A stretch of 64,000 nt of DNA from Benincasa hispida (lineage: Eukaryota > Streptophyta > Magnoliopsida > Cucurbitales > Cucurbitaceae), in assembly GCF_009727055.1 (NCBI RefSeq), contig NC_052352.1, positions 25,979,324 to 26,043,323 on the forward strand. Direction: 5' to 3'. Positions 1-11,090 of this stretch are shown here, piece after piece. The notes below the pieces were generated by a model. It did not search any database, had not been told where the DNA came from, and saw nothing but the letters and a program-made list of their open reading frames with translations. Made by a program: the position numbers and the translations under genes. Each line of letters begins with the position of its first letter. Position 1 is the first letter of the stretch.

Positions 1-590
1 GCTTCGTAAACGGGTCAGCAACATTGTGCTCTGCAACGATCTGCGTGACGATCACGTCCCCTCGATGCACTATCTCGCGGATCAGATGATACTTCGCTTT
101 ATGTTTTCTGCGCCGGTGACTCCTTGGTTCTTGGGAGTTCGCCATTGCCTCACTATTATCACAATAGAGGGTAATGGGCCTAGACATATCTGGAACAACT
201 TCCAGGTCTGTCAAGAATTTCCTGAGCCAGATGACCTTTTTAGCAGCTCGCAAGCTGCTACGTACTCCGCCTCCATAGTAGAGTCGGCGATGCACCCTTG
301 CTTAGTGCTTCGCCAACTACAACTCCTTCGTTAGAGTAAAAGACTGACCTTGATGTGGACTTGCAATAATCTTTATCAGTCTGAAAGTTAGAATCCATAT
401 ATCTTGTAAGGATCAAATCCCTCGAATCATACACGAGCATGTAGTCTCTCGTTTAGGATGTTCTTCACTACGGTCCAGTAGCCCTGGCTTGGGTTAGACT
501 GATACCTACTGACTATGCCACAGCGTAGCAGATGTCTGGACGAGTACAGAGCATCGCGTACATCAAACTGCCAACGACAGATGCATATGG
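1..590 (-). pseudogene. copia RNase H domain remnant (Cop-A copy 1)
   Basis: Minus-strand frames give pieces typical of the C-terminal copia RNase H: a TDKDY/KSTSRSV-like stretch around 300-400, and, in the parallel copy at 8709-8939, CIADSTMEAEYVAACEAAKE, which includes the catalytic Glu region. In the element this domain would degrade the RNA strand during reverse transcription. Small indels split the frame here, and the left end lies outside the window. The domain call is secure, but no function remains. Confidence 0.8.
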
Positions 591-599
591 GACCCGTCT

Positions 600-1395
600 C
601 ATCTTCTCAACTCTTGAGGTATCTTAAGACACATCTCCTTAGACAAAGTGACTTCATGCCTGAACGGTAGTAGGCCCCTCTTAGATTCCTGCATTTAGTA
701 TTGAGCAACATCTTGTCAATGTATGATGCCTGAGACAGTGCTAGCATTTTGTTCTTGCGATCCCGAAAGATCTGTATACCTAGAACAAACTGAGCCTTTC
801 CCAAATCTTTCATTTGGAATTGGGTCGCTAGCCAGTTCTTAACTACAGTCAGTAGACCTACATCATTCCCAATGAGTAGGATATCGTCTATATACAACAC
901 TAAGAAGACTACTAAAGCGTTGATGATCTTCTTGTAGACACAAGATTCATCAACATTTTGGTCAAAGCCATACGACTTGATCACAACATCAAATCGTATA
1001 TTCTATGATCGAGACTCCTGTTTCAGTCGATAAATGGACCGATTCAGTTTGCAAACCTTTTGCTCTTGACCTTGAGCTATGAATTCCTCGAACTGCACCA
1101 TATAAATGGTCTCCTCAAGATTGCCATTCAGAAAGGCTGTCTTGACGTCCATTTTCCAGATCTCGTAATTATAATAAGTTGCAATGGACAGGAGGATGCG
1201 GATCGACTTTAACATGGCATCAGGCGAGAAAGTCTCTTCATAGTTGACTCCCTCTACCTGGGTATAACCCTTTGCCACAAGTCGAGCCTTGAAGGTCTAT
1301 ACCTTCCCATCAGCACCCTGTTTGCACTTGTAGATCCATTTACAACCTATAGGGCGAAACCCATCAGGCGGATCTACAAGATCCTATACTGAGTT
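600..1395 (-). pseudogene. copia reverse transcriptase remnant (Cop-A copy 1)
   Basis: Two minus-strand segments cover a copia RT. Around 1003-1278 are [18 protein letters not shown] and [18 protein letters not shown], the N-terminal RT signatures. Around 607-984 is LYIDDILLIGN, the copia form of the YxDD catalytic box, followed by LGIQIFRDR. A stop and a frameshift between roughly 985 and 1002 interrupt the SIYRLKQ region. It would have copied element RNA into DNA inside the capsid-like particle. The coding frame is broken, so it is a pseudogene. Confidence 0.88.
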
Positions 1396-2586
1396 GAAGT
1401 ACATCGACTCCATCTCGAGATCCATGGCTTTGACCCATTCATCCCGGTCAACATCCTCCATTCCCTTCTTATAAGACAACAAATCCTCAACGTCGCCATC
1501 TGCTACCATACCAAGGATTTTCGTGAAACCTAGATAGCGAACGGGTGGGTTCGCAACCCTCCCACTACGTCGAGGTTCCCTCAACTCTTGAGGTGGAACC
1601 TGGATGAACTCCCATCAATAACTCTTGTTGATGTAGCAGGCTCTTCAACAACTCTTGTTGAAGTTTCAGTAGTTTCATTGGAAAGCTCACGCAACACGAC
1701 TTTGCTCCGTGGACTGTGCTCCCGTATATGATCCTCCTCTAGGAAAGTAGTGTTTGTTGAAACAAACACCCTATTTTCCATTGGATCATAAAAATAACTC
1801 CCTTGTGTACCTTTGGGGTAGCCTACAAAGAGGCATAACCTCGACTGTGGTTCCAACTTCTGTTCCACAACTCCAGAGGTGTTCTTGCAACACTCTTGGA
1901 GGGAACACAGTTGAGTATGTACACCGCAGTCTCCATTGCGAAACCCCAAAACGAGTTCGGTAAGGAAGTTTAACTCATCATTGAGCGAACCATGTCTAAC
2001 AAGGTCCTATTTCTCCTCTAAAACCTTTTCCAGTAAAATGTCGTTTAGTCATCTTACCCTCAAGGCAAGATTCGCACACAGGTAAAGAATTTTCTTCTAA
2101 CTCACTTAGAAGTCCATTCTTCACCAATCTCTCAATCCTATTGAAATTGATGTGCCCTAAACATAGATGCCAAAGTTAGGCATTTTCTTTTGGAGAAATT
2201 CGTCGACATTTTGATTGAGTTACGGTAGTTCTGAACATTTTAGTATTATGGAAGGAATTAATGGCTAACGGCCTTAGCACATATAAATTCGATTCCAGAT
2301 TTGCTGTGAAAATAAAAATACCATCTTTATGAATAAACACTTTACTCAAATTAAAAGAAACAGTGTATTTACATTGCAATAAGCACTTTACAGAAACAAG
2401 GTTCCTTTTTAGTTCAGGAACAATATATACATCATTTAAAAATAGAAACCTATTCTATAAAGTCAAATGGAGTCCTCCCACTGCCACAGTTGAGATGACG
2501 TGCCCGGTGCCTATTCGCATCGTCATCTCACCACCCTCCAGCTGTCACTACGATCTAATCCCCTGAAAAGAAGAACAAAAATCGTT
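1396..2586 (-). pseudogene. copia integrase/pre-integrase remnant lacking the catalytic core
   Basis: The minus strand encodes the GAG pre-integrase region around 2060-2570, then jumps at about 2020 to the RNRTLLDM-equivalent, then LCLFVGYPKG and the linker up to the RT. Compared with the divergent copy at 55117-56606, about 330 bp are missing at the join. This removes the HSDL and TDDYS aspartates and the region that should carry the catalytic glutamate. The same deletion is present in the copies at 10513 and about 22105, so it predates their duplication. Integration activity is impossible. Confidence 0.82.
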
Positions 2587-2591
2587 AGTGG

Positions 2592-3363
2592 TGATAACGG
2601 GTAGAAATGCACGTTATCATAGTGCTAAGTTCTTAAACAATGTTGGATCGCGTTGATGAAATATGTTACTTTGCGTCCATTAAGCATCAATTTCGTAATA
2701 TTGCGGTTGTATGCGTTCAACGCATTAGAACTATTGATTTTTGTATTTTTGTGCAGAATATGCGTTAATGCAATGTGAAGATTACGATAGGAATTCATTG
2801 GTCGAGCGCAACTTCACTGCAAGGCTTTACGTTGATTGTGCTCGCAAACATTCGCCCAAGAAGGATCGCCGCAACTTGGTCAGCGCAACATGGTAGGCGC
2901 ATCCAGGTGAAAGGCCAATTAAGAGCGATGGGACAAAAAGCTGATGACAGTCGAATCCAAATTAAGATGAAAGTTGATAACGATCACAAAGTACATTCAG
3001 CTTTATTAGTGATAATTATTCGGCACATCAATCAGGAATTAAAGCTGTCCCATCTGTACAACCGGGAAAGAGAAGCCACCTTTCACCATGGATGCTCTAT
3101 AAATACCAAGTGCATTCTTCAAAAAAGGGGTTCACCGTTTTTACAACAAGTTGTTCAGCTTGCACGTCTTTGTTTTTAGTTTTCTTTCATTTTAAGGCGG
3201 ACGCGAGGGAGAAATTTGTGTCGGTAGATCGTTCCGGTAAGCTTGGGAGAGCGTCGAAAGCTCCAAAGACAGAGCGAGGGCCGACGCCTGCGGAAGCGGG
3301 AACATCTTTAGATCAGAATAGAGATTTCAGTGTAAAAAGCCTCGGTTAGTAAGGAATTGCTAC
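2592..3363 (+). mobile_element. Ty3-like LTR (TGATAAC family), truncated copy 1
   Basis: The LTR begins TGATAACGGG directly after AGTGG (2587-2591), exactly as at 11091, where a complete solo LTR can be read. It runs into the N at 3364, so only the first 772 bases are present. A TATA-like CTCTATAAATACC lies near 3095, consistent with an LTR promoter reading to the right. Confidence 0.82.
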
Positions 3364-3364
3364 N
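3364..3364. other. single-N assembly gap
   Basis: One N separates Ty3-like LTR sequence from unrelated A/T-rich LTR sequence. In the parallel copy the LTR continues past this point (11856 onward). The N therefore marks a contig join of unknown true length. Confidence 0.95.
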
Positions 3365-3855
3365 TATTTAATTAATTAGATTTATTAAATATTATTTAAT
3401 TAATTTAAGTTAAATTTTGATTTAATTTATATTAATAATAAACAAAATAAAAAATAACTCCTCATGTGGGGAGCTATTGGGAGTTAGTAAGAGAGGAGTA
3501 ACTTCCTCCCCCTTCGCTCAACTTAAAATGAAGAAAGAGATAAGAAAATTATTATTATTATTTTTCACATCTTCTTCTTCCTCTCTAGTCTTAACTCTGT
3601 TACTCTCTCAAGAAATTCTTTCATTCCCTCATACTTCCAAAAGGGCTCCCACAAGCCACGTTTCTACGGGAGAATAGTGGAGATATATTAGTGGTGATAC
3701 TCGGAACATCTTGACAGGAAAATTGCTTGAAGAACGGTCTTTATATTTTTATTAAATTACAACATGCTTATTTGTTTTCTGTTCTTGTTTTCTTCAACGG
3801 ATATTGAAGTACGGACATTTACACGCTTCTACACGGGATTCAATCCCTTTATTTG
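3365..3855 (+). mobile_element. 3' portion of a plus-strand copia-type LTR
   Basis: An A/T-rich stretch is followed by T-rich and CTT-rich DNA and ends just before a primer-binding site at 3856. That position makes it the end of a 5' LTR reading to the right. Its sequence does not match the Cop-A LTR at 6287, so it is a diverged or different subfamily. The left end is lost at the N. A 66-codon open frame inside (3477-3677) shows no domain and is not called. Confidence 0.6.
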
Positions 3856-3865
3856 TATCAGAGCC
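3856..3865 (+). other. primer-binding site (initiator tRNA-Met type)
   Basis: TATCAGAGCC matches the core of the plant copia primer-binding site TGGTATCAGAGC, complementary to the 3' end of initiator tRNA-Met. It fixes the element's direction (plus) and the LTR/leader boundary. Confidence 0.75.
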
Positions 3866-5256
3866 ATGTTTGCTTTCAATTTTTCATTTTTAGAAAGAAA
3901 GACAAAAAAATGGTGAAGTGTTTAGATTACTGTTTACTGTTATTGGCACTTAGATTACTGTTTTTCCATTTATTAGAACATTGTAAAGGTCTGGTGTTTT
4001 GGGTATTTATTATGTAAATCGAGTTTGTAAATCCGGGTCGCTCGTGGTGAAGTGTTTGCTGTGAATTTTGGAATGCAAACTACAGCTTTTTGCCGTCTGC
4101 CATCGTTTGTTCGTCATTCAATGTTTCTGATTATCGACCGTCATTGTTCGTCCTTCATGGAAAGATTGTAACAATTTGCAACATGAACGTGGTAGTTTTC
4201 TTCAAGCTTTCAACAGTTAGAAGTCAGTTTGTGTTTTAAATTAAACTAGTGTAATTTAATTTAACGTTTTTATTATAGTGACAATATTTGGTCTATTAAT
4301 GCTGTTATGAAGTTTTAATATGCATGTGATGTATGTTTTAATTATATTATTTATATGTTGCATATAGTATGTCATATATATTAAAAACCCACCAAAGGCT
4401 AAACATGATCATGCATCATATTTAAATATAACTGTTATATTTAGAGTTTAAGTTATACTTAAAAGTACGTACATACATGATATATACTATATAATTTGCA
4501 TATTATAATGTTTTAATGTATGATCAAAAGCATGTATGCTATATAGTTTTCATTAATTATAATATATATATTATATATGTTTGTTAATGAAAATCAATGA
4601 TACATTGAGCATGACATTACCTAAATAAATATAATTATTGTATTTATTGTGTCATTTAGATGCATATTATAGGTTTCAAATCATTAAAATATAGAAGTTA
4701 TATGTTTAATGAATTAGAAATTAAAACCTATAATCAAGAATTGCATGCAAACATAGAGTTTTGATTAAATTTTTAAATAGTTTAAAATTTGGTAATTAAT
4801 TTTTTTTTGTTAAAATTTCTAATAAAAATAAAAATTAGTTTTAATCTTTTATTTTTTCATAGAATTAAAAAGAGTTAATAAAAGATTAAATTTATAAAAT
4901 AGTTTGACTATAAGGGACTACTTTTGTCTTAGGAAGATTCTGTCTAGGCTGGGGTATTTAAGCTAACCGTAAGGGAACACCTTTACCTGGGAACTGACCT
5001 GGAAGGTGAATTAGTAAAAAGATTTTATAAGCATGCAATAAAGTTGGTAGTTTATTAAAGTGTTTAATAAACTTGACCTTATTGTTAATATAAACGTTAT
5101 ACTGGGTCAATTAAAAAATTCTTAGATAAATGACTTAACCTAGGTTTACCTAAGTATACCCCAAAGGTTTTAGAATATTTAGTGGGAGGAAAAAGATGTA
5201 TATGATTTCTTCTCACGTTCTCCCTAAAAGCTCATACCGTTAGATATATGATTGGT

Positions 5257-5279
5257 CTCGTGGCACCCTAGAAGTGTCC
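5257..5279 (+). repeat. paired leader motif, unit 1 (plus-strand element)
   Basis: CTCGTGGCACCCTAGAAGTG followed by TCC. It recurs at 5417-5439, 160 bases on, and in Cop-A leaders in the same element sense. Confidence 0.85.
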
Positions 5280-5416
5280 TCCCTTCGGGAGGTGTTTGGA
5301 CAGGTCAATATTAAGGTGAATGGAGAAAGTATTTATAGTGAGCGGGAAAGGGACGTGTGTCAACATATATCCTATGGTCTCTTCATTAGTGTGCATAGTG
5401 AGATTTCATACTCCGT

Positions 5417-5439
5417 CTCGTGGCACCCTAGAAGTGTCC
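5417..5439 (+). repeat. paired leader motif, unit 2 (plus-strand element)
   Basis: An exact second copy of the 23-base motif at 5257, with a similar but diverging downstream flank. Confidence 0.85.
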
Positions 5440-5764
5440 TCCCTTCAGAAGATGTTTGTATGAAATCAATATCAAGACAAACTCTAGAAATAGATAGAAT
5501 CGGTTTAGTTTTTGCTCTAATTTGCTCTTCCCTTTGGGAGACTTATTAGGGTGAAACTTTAGTATCTAAAATACAGGTTACACTCACAAGAAATTATTAA
5601 GGAAGTTAGTAATTTATGACCAAAACAATGGTAACGAGTTGTTATAGGAATAAAAGTTATTATGGTTTAATAATTAATTGAGAACATCTCAATTCAGTGA
5701 AGGGGTAACTGATCACCATTTGGTGGCTTTTACCCTAACTCACTGGAATATCATTGCAAACTAA

Positions 5765-6286
5765 GATAAACTATTTAATCTTTTATTAAGAATAAATTTA
5801 TCCTATTAAAACGATTAAAAGATTAAACTAAGATTTCTAATATCATTAGAAATGTGATCTTAGGTCTATCTCAATCATATTTTAAAACATTTTTAAAAAA
5901 TGATTTTAACCTAAGGTTTGCATGTAACTCTTTATCATTGATTTTAATTCTAATTTCATTTAGTTATAAAAATTATAAATAAATGAAACAATTAAAACAT
6001 TCATTGCATGCTTGACATACTTTAGTTAATCATAACATTTATAATTTAACCTAAGGTAGTGTCATGCTTCATGTAATCTCAATTCATTACTAATATATAT
6101 ATAACAATTATATAACAAGGTAATGAATCATACTATAGCATACATCCATACACTCATTCAACCATATATTATAACAATTATAATATAAATGATGCATGGA
6201 TATGCTATAATGCATGCATACATATACTATAACATTTATACTATATGATGCATGAGCATGCTAAATAATTTAAATCATGCATATAC
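5765..6286 (-). repeat. inverted arm of an A/T-rich leader
   Basis: This stretch resembles the reverse complement of about 4330-4990, with shared features such as TTTAATCTTTTATTAA and GTCATGCTTCATG. It also resembles 17990-18480 in direct orientation. It therefore looks like minus-sense Cop-A leader joined straight to the LTR at 6287, with the primer-binding site missing. The match is diverged and was judged by eye. Confidence 0.5.
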
Positions 6287-8326
6287 TGAAGGATCTCATA
6301 TCGAGAGTTCCATGAGCGGGTTTAGATCGTTTCGATTTCACAGTGACCGAAACACAAACAATATACATTCCATATATACAGTTATGCATATTAAACTCAT
6401 TATCGGCATGCTCAGAATACAAAATTAACAAGGAAAAAGGTTCATACCAAATGAAGATTGTCTTCGTATGTTTGAACCCTCAGTAGCGGAAAACCTCCTA
6501 CCGATCTACCGGCACCCGACGAGTATGTCGACTGCAACAGCATGATCTGAACGTACACGAACAATGCCGCGGGGACGACACCACCACAAGAGAAACCCGG
6601 GTATCCTCGGCGTAAAAAAACCCAAAGAGTGGGCTCTAGTGAGTTTAGTAGAGGACGAAGTAGAAGATGTCGTGTAGATGATAAGCAAGTGGGAGATGAA
6701 CTCTGCTATCGTATAACGGAAATGCTTATCGTATAGTAGAACTATACGATCGTTTAGGAAAAACTGAACGATCGTTTAGAAAAGATCGTTTAGAGAACGC
6801 GTGAAGTAGACAATCATTTAGACGAACAATCTTCTATCGTATAGACTCTCGCGATCACTCTTTCACGGATTCTTTTGGGCGCGGGCTCCGAATGCACGAA
6901 TGAATAATTAAATGAAAAACTATTTTCATCGCTTTAACTTGCCGGTTACCATAACCTTCGCAGCCCTACTTCCCATATCTGAACGTGGATCAATCGGTTA
7001 ATTATCACATAATTAATCAATTAATTTAATTAATAAATATAATCATATTATATTTATATCCTATAGTTTGATATCATATATCTACTATAGTATTTTCTCC
7101 TCTACTTGATATAAATCATATTTATATCTAATTTCCTCTAAAATAATATATCTCATAACATTTAGGCAATTAATCATATATAATTAACCAGTCCAATATA
7201 TCATATATAATTGAACTTCCTTTGTCAATTTGAACATTTCAAATTAACCCAAACACTGGTTCTCGACTTTATCTAAGCTACCTAGGTGACCTAATGGACC
7301 TGTGGCTCGAGTCCAATGGTACGTGAATAGCTGACTAAACTCTTTAGCCACGAGATTCACCATCTGTTAACTGTCAGTGATTCCACTAAAGACCAATAGC
7401 TGAACTCTTCTTACCACAGATATATTTCTGTGTCCATCGGATATAACCAATCATGAGTACGATGACCTTCATAGATGCTCGTAAGTACAGCTGGGCCAAT
7501 TTACCATTTTTCCCCTATAGCTCCTTAAGTACCACTGATTCCTCTAATGAACAATACAACATAGTCCAACTATGTGTGAACACTTCTCGGGCCAAGAGAA
7601 GGTGTGTGGCGCCACATCGTTCAAGCCCCAGAACCAACCCTTAAGGGAGCCATCTATCTACTTACCCCTGCCTCGGGGAAGAAGTGAATTCCATCTTATG
7701 TAGCTGAATTCCCAGCTCCCAAATCAGACGAATCCCCAAAATGGTAGGTTTGAATCGGCGACCTGGCCACTCGCACCCATACAAATCAAAAGACCGCTTT
7801 CAATGGCAGGAGTTCCCAACTCACTTAGGATTAAGGTCATGTTACCTATGGTCATCCTAGTGAAGTGAAGTCTCTGTCATGAACGGTGCTATATAACGTG
7901 ACGTTAACACTTCGTGGTTAGGTCTTATACAAACTCTTTCTATAGGATGCCCCCACTCGCATGTCCCCAACACGAATGATCAGGATCAGACCATCTGTGG
8001 CAAGTCACAACACTTGTGACCATTCACAAAGCGGGCCGCGTCCGTAGCATTACCAGGATAAGGTTTCCCTCCTTTATCCATTTACTATAGACCATTTTGG
8101 TTATCACTTAAGACATGATCCACTTGTATGTACCACATACATGCTTGAGTCACATACAGATAACCAAAAATTTTATGTTTATTGGTTTGTGGTAAAGCAA
8201 ATAAAAATAATAACCGAGCAAAACAACAAGATGTGAAGTAAATATCATATATTAACAATCACAGGTGTTCGTATATACTGTTTTACAAACTACAGGACAC
8301 AAGACTTTAGGGCATCAACCCCAATA
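6287..8326 (-). mobile_element. Cop-A LTR (2.04 kb), 3' LTR of copy 2
   Basis: On the plus strand it starts TGAAGGATCTC and ends CAACCCCAATA, next to a polypurine tract on the minus strand at 8327-8341. It is therefore the 3' LTR of the minus-strand element to its right. Shortened or diverged forms occur at 19531, 29058 and 29721. It contains clustered GATCGTTTAG words at 6720-6860. Open frames inside (6506-6688, 7453-7644) have no domain and are not genes. The outer terminus shows TA where the related LTR at 31681 has CA. Confidence 0.8.
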
Positions 8327-8341
8327 ATCTCCCACTTGTCC
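8327..8341 (-). other. polypurine tract
   Basis: The minus strand reads GGACAAGTGGGAGAT immediately inside the 3' LTR. This is the expected purine-rich plus-strand primer for reverse transcription, and it confirms the LTR/internal boundary. Confidence 0.75.
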
Positions 8342-8439
8342 TAAAGCGAAGTGGAGTGTAACAAAAAACTTAGTACAAAACAATAAACTAGGGCATAAAA
8401 GCCTAGTACAATAAATCTCCACTTACCCTAGTTCAGCCA

Positions 8440-9070
8440 CGGCGATCTTGTAGACTCATACTCATAGGTGACCCTCAAACACTGTAGCCGTGAGAGCCTT
8501 CGTAAACGGGTCAGCAACATTGTGCTCTGCAACGATCTGCGTGACGATCACGTCCCTCGATGCACTATCTCGCGGATCAGATGATACTTCCGCTCTATAT
8601 GTTTTCTGCGCCGGTGACTCCTTGGTTCTTGGGAGTTCGCCATTGCCTCACTATTATCACAATAGAGGGTAATGGGCCTAGACATATCTGGAACAACTTC
8701 CAGGTCTGTCAAGAATTTCCTGAGCCAGATGACTCTTTAGCAGCTTCGCAAGCTGCTACGTACTCCGCCTCCATAGTAGAGTCGGCGATGCACCCTTGCT
8801 TAGTGCTTCGCCACACTACAACTCCTTCGTTAAGAGTAAAGACTGACCTTGATGTGGACTTGCAATAATCTTTATCAGTCTGAAAGTTAGAATCCATATA
8901 TCTTGTAAGGATCAAATCCCTCGAATCATACACGAGCATGTAGTCTCTCGTTTAGGATGTTCTTCACTACGGTCCAGTAGCCCTGGCTTGGGTTAGACTG
9001 ATACCTACTGACTATGCCCACAGCGTAGCAGATGTCTGGACGAGTACAGAGCATCGCGTACATCAAACTG
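8440..9070 (-). pseudogene. copia RNase H remnant (Cop-A copy 2)
   Basis: The frame at 8709-8939 reads through FQTDKDYCKSTSRSVF and VVWRSTKQGC to CIADSTMEAEYVAACEAAKE, the diagnostic copia RNase H block with its acidic residue. The next indel, near 8709, breaks the rest. Downstream the HIE-type C-terminal region can be sensed only in pieces. It follows the RT with no separate start, as expected for a polyprotein. Confidence 0.85.
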
Positions 9071-9079
9071 CCAACGACA

Positions 9080-9890
9080 GATGCATATGGGACCCGTCAT
9101 CTTCTCAACCTCTTGAGGTATCTTAAGACACATCTCCTTAGACAAAGTGACTTCATGCCTGAACGGAGTAGGCCTCCTCTTAGATTCCTGCATTTAGTAC
9201 TTGAGCAACCACTTGTCAATGTATGATGCCTGAGACAGTGCTAGCATTTTGTTCTTGCGATCCCGAAAGATCCTGTATACCTAGAACAAACTGAGCCTTT
9301 CCCAAAATCTTTTCATTTGGAATTGGGTGCTAGCCAGTTCTTAACTACAGTCAGTAGACCTACATCATTCCCAATGAGTAGGATATCGTCTATATACAAC
9401 TAAGAAGACTACTAAGGCGTTGATGATCTTCTTGTAGACACAAGATTCATCAACATTTTGGTCAAAGCCATACGACTTGATCAAACATCAAATCGTATAT
9501 TCTATGATCGAGACTCCTGTTTCAGTCGATAAATGGACCGATTCAGTTTGCAAACCTTTTGCTCTTGACCTTGAGCTATGAATTCCTCGAACTGCACCAT
9601 ATAAATGGTCTCCTCAAAGATTGCCATTCAGAAAGGCTGTCTTGACGTCCATTTTCCAGATCTCGTAATTATAATAAGTTGCAATGGACAGGAGGATGCG
9701 GATCGACTTTAACATGGCATCAGGCGAGAAAGTCTCTTCATAGTTGACTCCCTCTACCTGGGTATAACCCTTTGCCACAAGTCGAGCCTTGAAGGTCTAT
9801 ACCTTCCATCAGCAACCCTGTTTGCACTTGTAGATCCATTTACAACCTATAGGGCGAAACCCATCAGGCGGATCTACAAGATCCTATACT
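9080..9890 (-). pseudogene. copia reverse transcriptase remnant (Cop-A copy 2)
   Basis: Aligned to copy 1, this region holds the same RT but with extra one-base indels. For example, three bases are missing near 9400, at the YIDD box, and an A is gained near 9618. No long frame survives. The identity rests on base-level match to 600-1395 and on the RT motifs readable there. Confidence 0.82.
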
Positions 9891-9894
9891 GATT

Positions 9895-11085
9895 TGAAGT
9901 ACATCGACTCCATCTCGAGATCCATGGCTTTTGACCCATTCATCCCGGTCAAACTCCTCCATTCCCTTCTTAATAAGACAAAATCCTCAACGTCGCCATC
10001 TGCTACCTAACCAAGGATTTTCGTGAAACCTAGATAGCGAACGGGTGGGTTCGCAACCCTCCCACTACGTCGAGGTTCCCTCAACTCTTGAGGTGGAACC
10101 TGGATGAACTCCCATCAATAACTCTTGTTGATGTAGCAGGCTCTTCAACAACTCTTGTTGAAGTTTCAGTAGTTTCATTGGAAAGCTCACGCAACACGAC
10201 TTTGCTCCGTGGACTGTGCTCCCGTATATGATCCCTCTCTAGGAAAGTAGTGTTTGTTGAAAACAACACCCTATTTTCCATTGGATCATAAAAATAACTC
10301 CCTTTTGTACCTTTGGGGTAGCCTACAAAGAGGCATAACCTCGACTGTGGTTCCAACTTCTGTTCCACAACTCCAGAGGTGTTCTTGCAACACTCTTGGA
10401 GGGACACAGTTGAGTATGTACACACCGCAGTCTCCATTGCGAAACCCCAAAACGAGTTCGGTAAGGAAGTTTAACTCATCATTGAGCGAACCATGTCTAA
10501 CAAGGTCCTATTTCTCCTCTAAAACCTTTTCCAGTAAAATGTCGTTTAGTCATCTTACCCTCAAGGCAAGATTCGCACACAGGTAAAGAATTTTCTTCTA
10601 ACTCACTTAGAAGTCCATTCTTCACCAATCTCTCAATCCTATTGAAATTGATGTGCCCTAAACATAGATGCCAAAGTTAGGCATTTTCTTTTGGAGAAAT
10701 TCGTCGACATTTTGATTGAGTTACGGTAGTTCTGAACATTTTAGTATTATGGAAGGAATTAATGGCTAACGGCTTAGCACATATAAATTCGATTCCAGAT
10801 TTGCTGTGAAAATAAAAATACCATCTTTATGAATAAACACTTTACTCAAATTAAAAGAAACAGTGTATTTACATTGCAATAAGCACTTTACAGAAACAAG
10901 GTTCCTTTTTAGTTCAGGAACAATATATACATCATTTAAAAATAGAAACCTATTCTATAAAGTCAAATGGAGTCCTCCCACTGCCACAGTTGAGATGACG
11001 TCCCGGTGCCTATTCGCATCGTCATCTCACCACCCTCCAGCTGTCACTACGATCTAATCCCCTGAAAAGAAGAACAAAAATCGTT
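9895..11085 (-). pseudogene. copia integrase/pre-integrase remnant lacking the core (Cop-A copy 2)
   Basis: The 118-codon frame at 10081-10437 carries KLEPQSRLCLFVGYPKG, the C-terminal integrase/linker signature, ending in the STRVVEEPATSTRVIDG linker. Around 10513 the catalytic core is deleted exactly as in copy 1, leaving pre-integrase sequence from about 10520 to 11085. The frame then meets the solo LTR at 11091. Confidence 0.82.
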
Positions 11086-11090
11086 AGTGG
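11086..11090. repeat. target-site duplication AGTGG (left)
   Basis: AGTGG lies directly outside the LTR start and is repeated at 12762-12766 directly outside its end. Five bases is the usual length for LTR-retrotransposon insertion. Confidence 0.9.

Larger units (their letters stand above)
1..3363 (-). mobile_element. Cop-A Ty1/copia element, copy 1 (partial)
   Basis: Reading the minus strand from high to low coordinates gives pre-integrase, integrase tail, reverse transcriptase and RNase H, the Ty1/copia order. The block matches 8495-11855 almost base for base, apart from scattered small indels, and matches 19930-23460 more loosely. It is cut by the window edge on the left and by an N on the right, and it contains a Ty3-like LTR from 2592. 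All reading frames are broken, so this is a dead copy. Confidence 0.88.
3866..5760 (+). mobile_element. copia leader, plus-strand Cop-A relative, no gag
   Basis: This is non-coding leader DNA downstream of the PBS. The part from 5680 to 5755 is the reverse-complement counterpart of 13850-13930 in the Cop-A leader (shared core TGATCACC with matching flanks), and 5257-5439 carries the same paired motif. It is therefore the 5' untranslated part of a Cop-A relative. It stops before any gag frame. One 91-codon open frame here (5274-5549) covers the repeats and has no domain. Confidence 0.6.

Noticed and set aside
26..334. Plus-strand open frames at 26-334 and 8560-8868
   Set aside because: They are antisense shadows of the RNase H region, and both begin at non-ATG or indel-dependent positions.
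3477..3677. 66-codon frame with a hydrophobic core next to the N
   Set aside because: It sits in LTR sequence just upstream of a primer-binding site, and no coding signature was seen.
7453..7644. 63-codon frame in the Cop-A LTR
   Set aside because: It lies wholly within LTR sequence, which is non-coding, and is not kept in the LTR at 29721.
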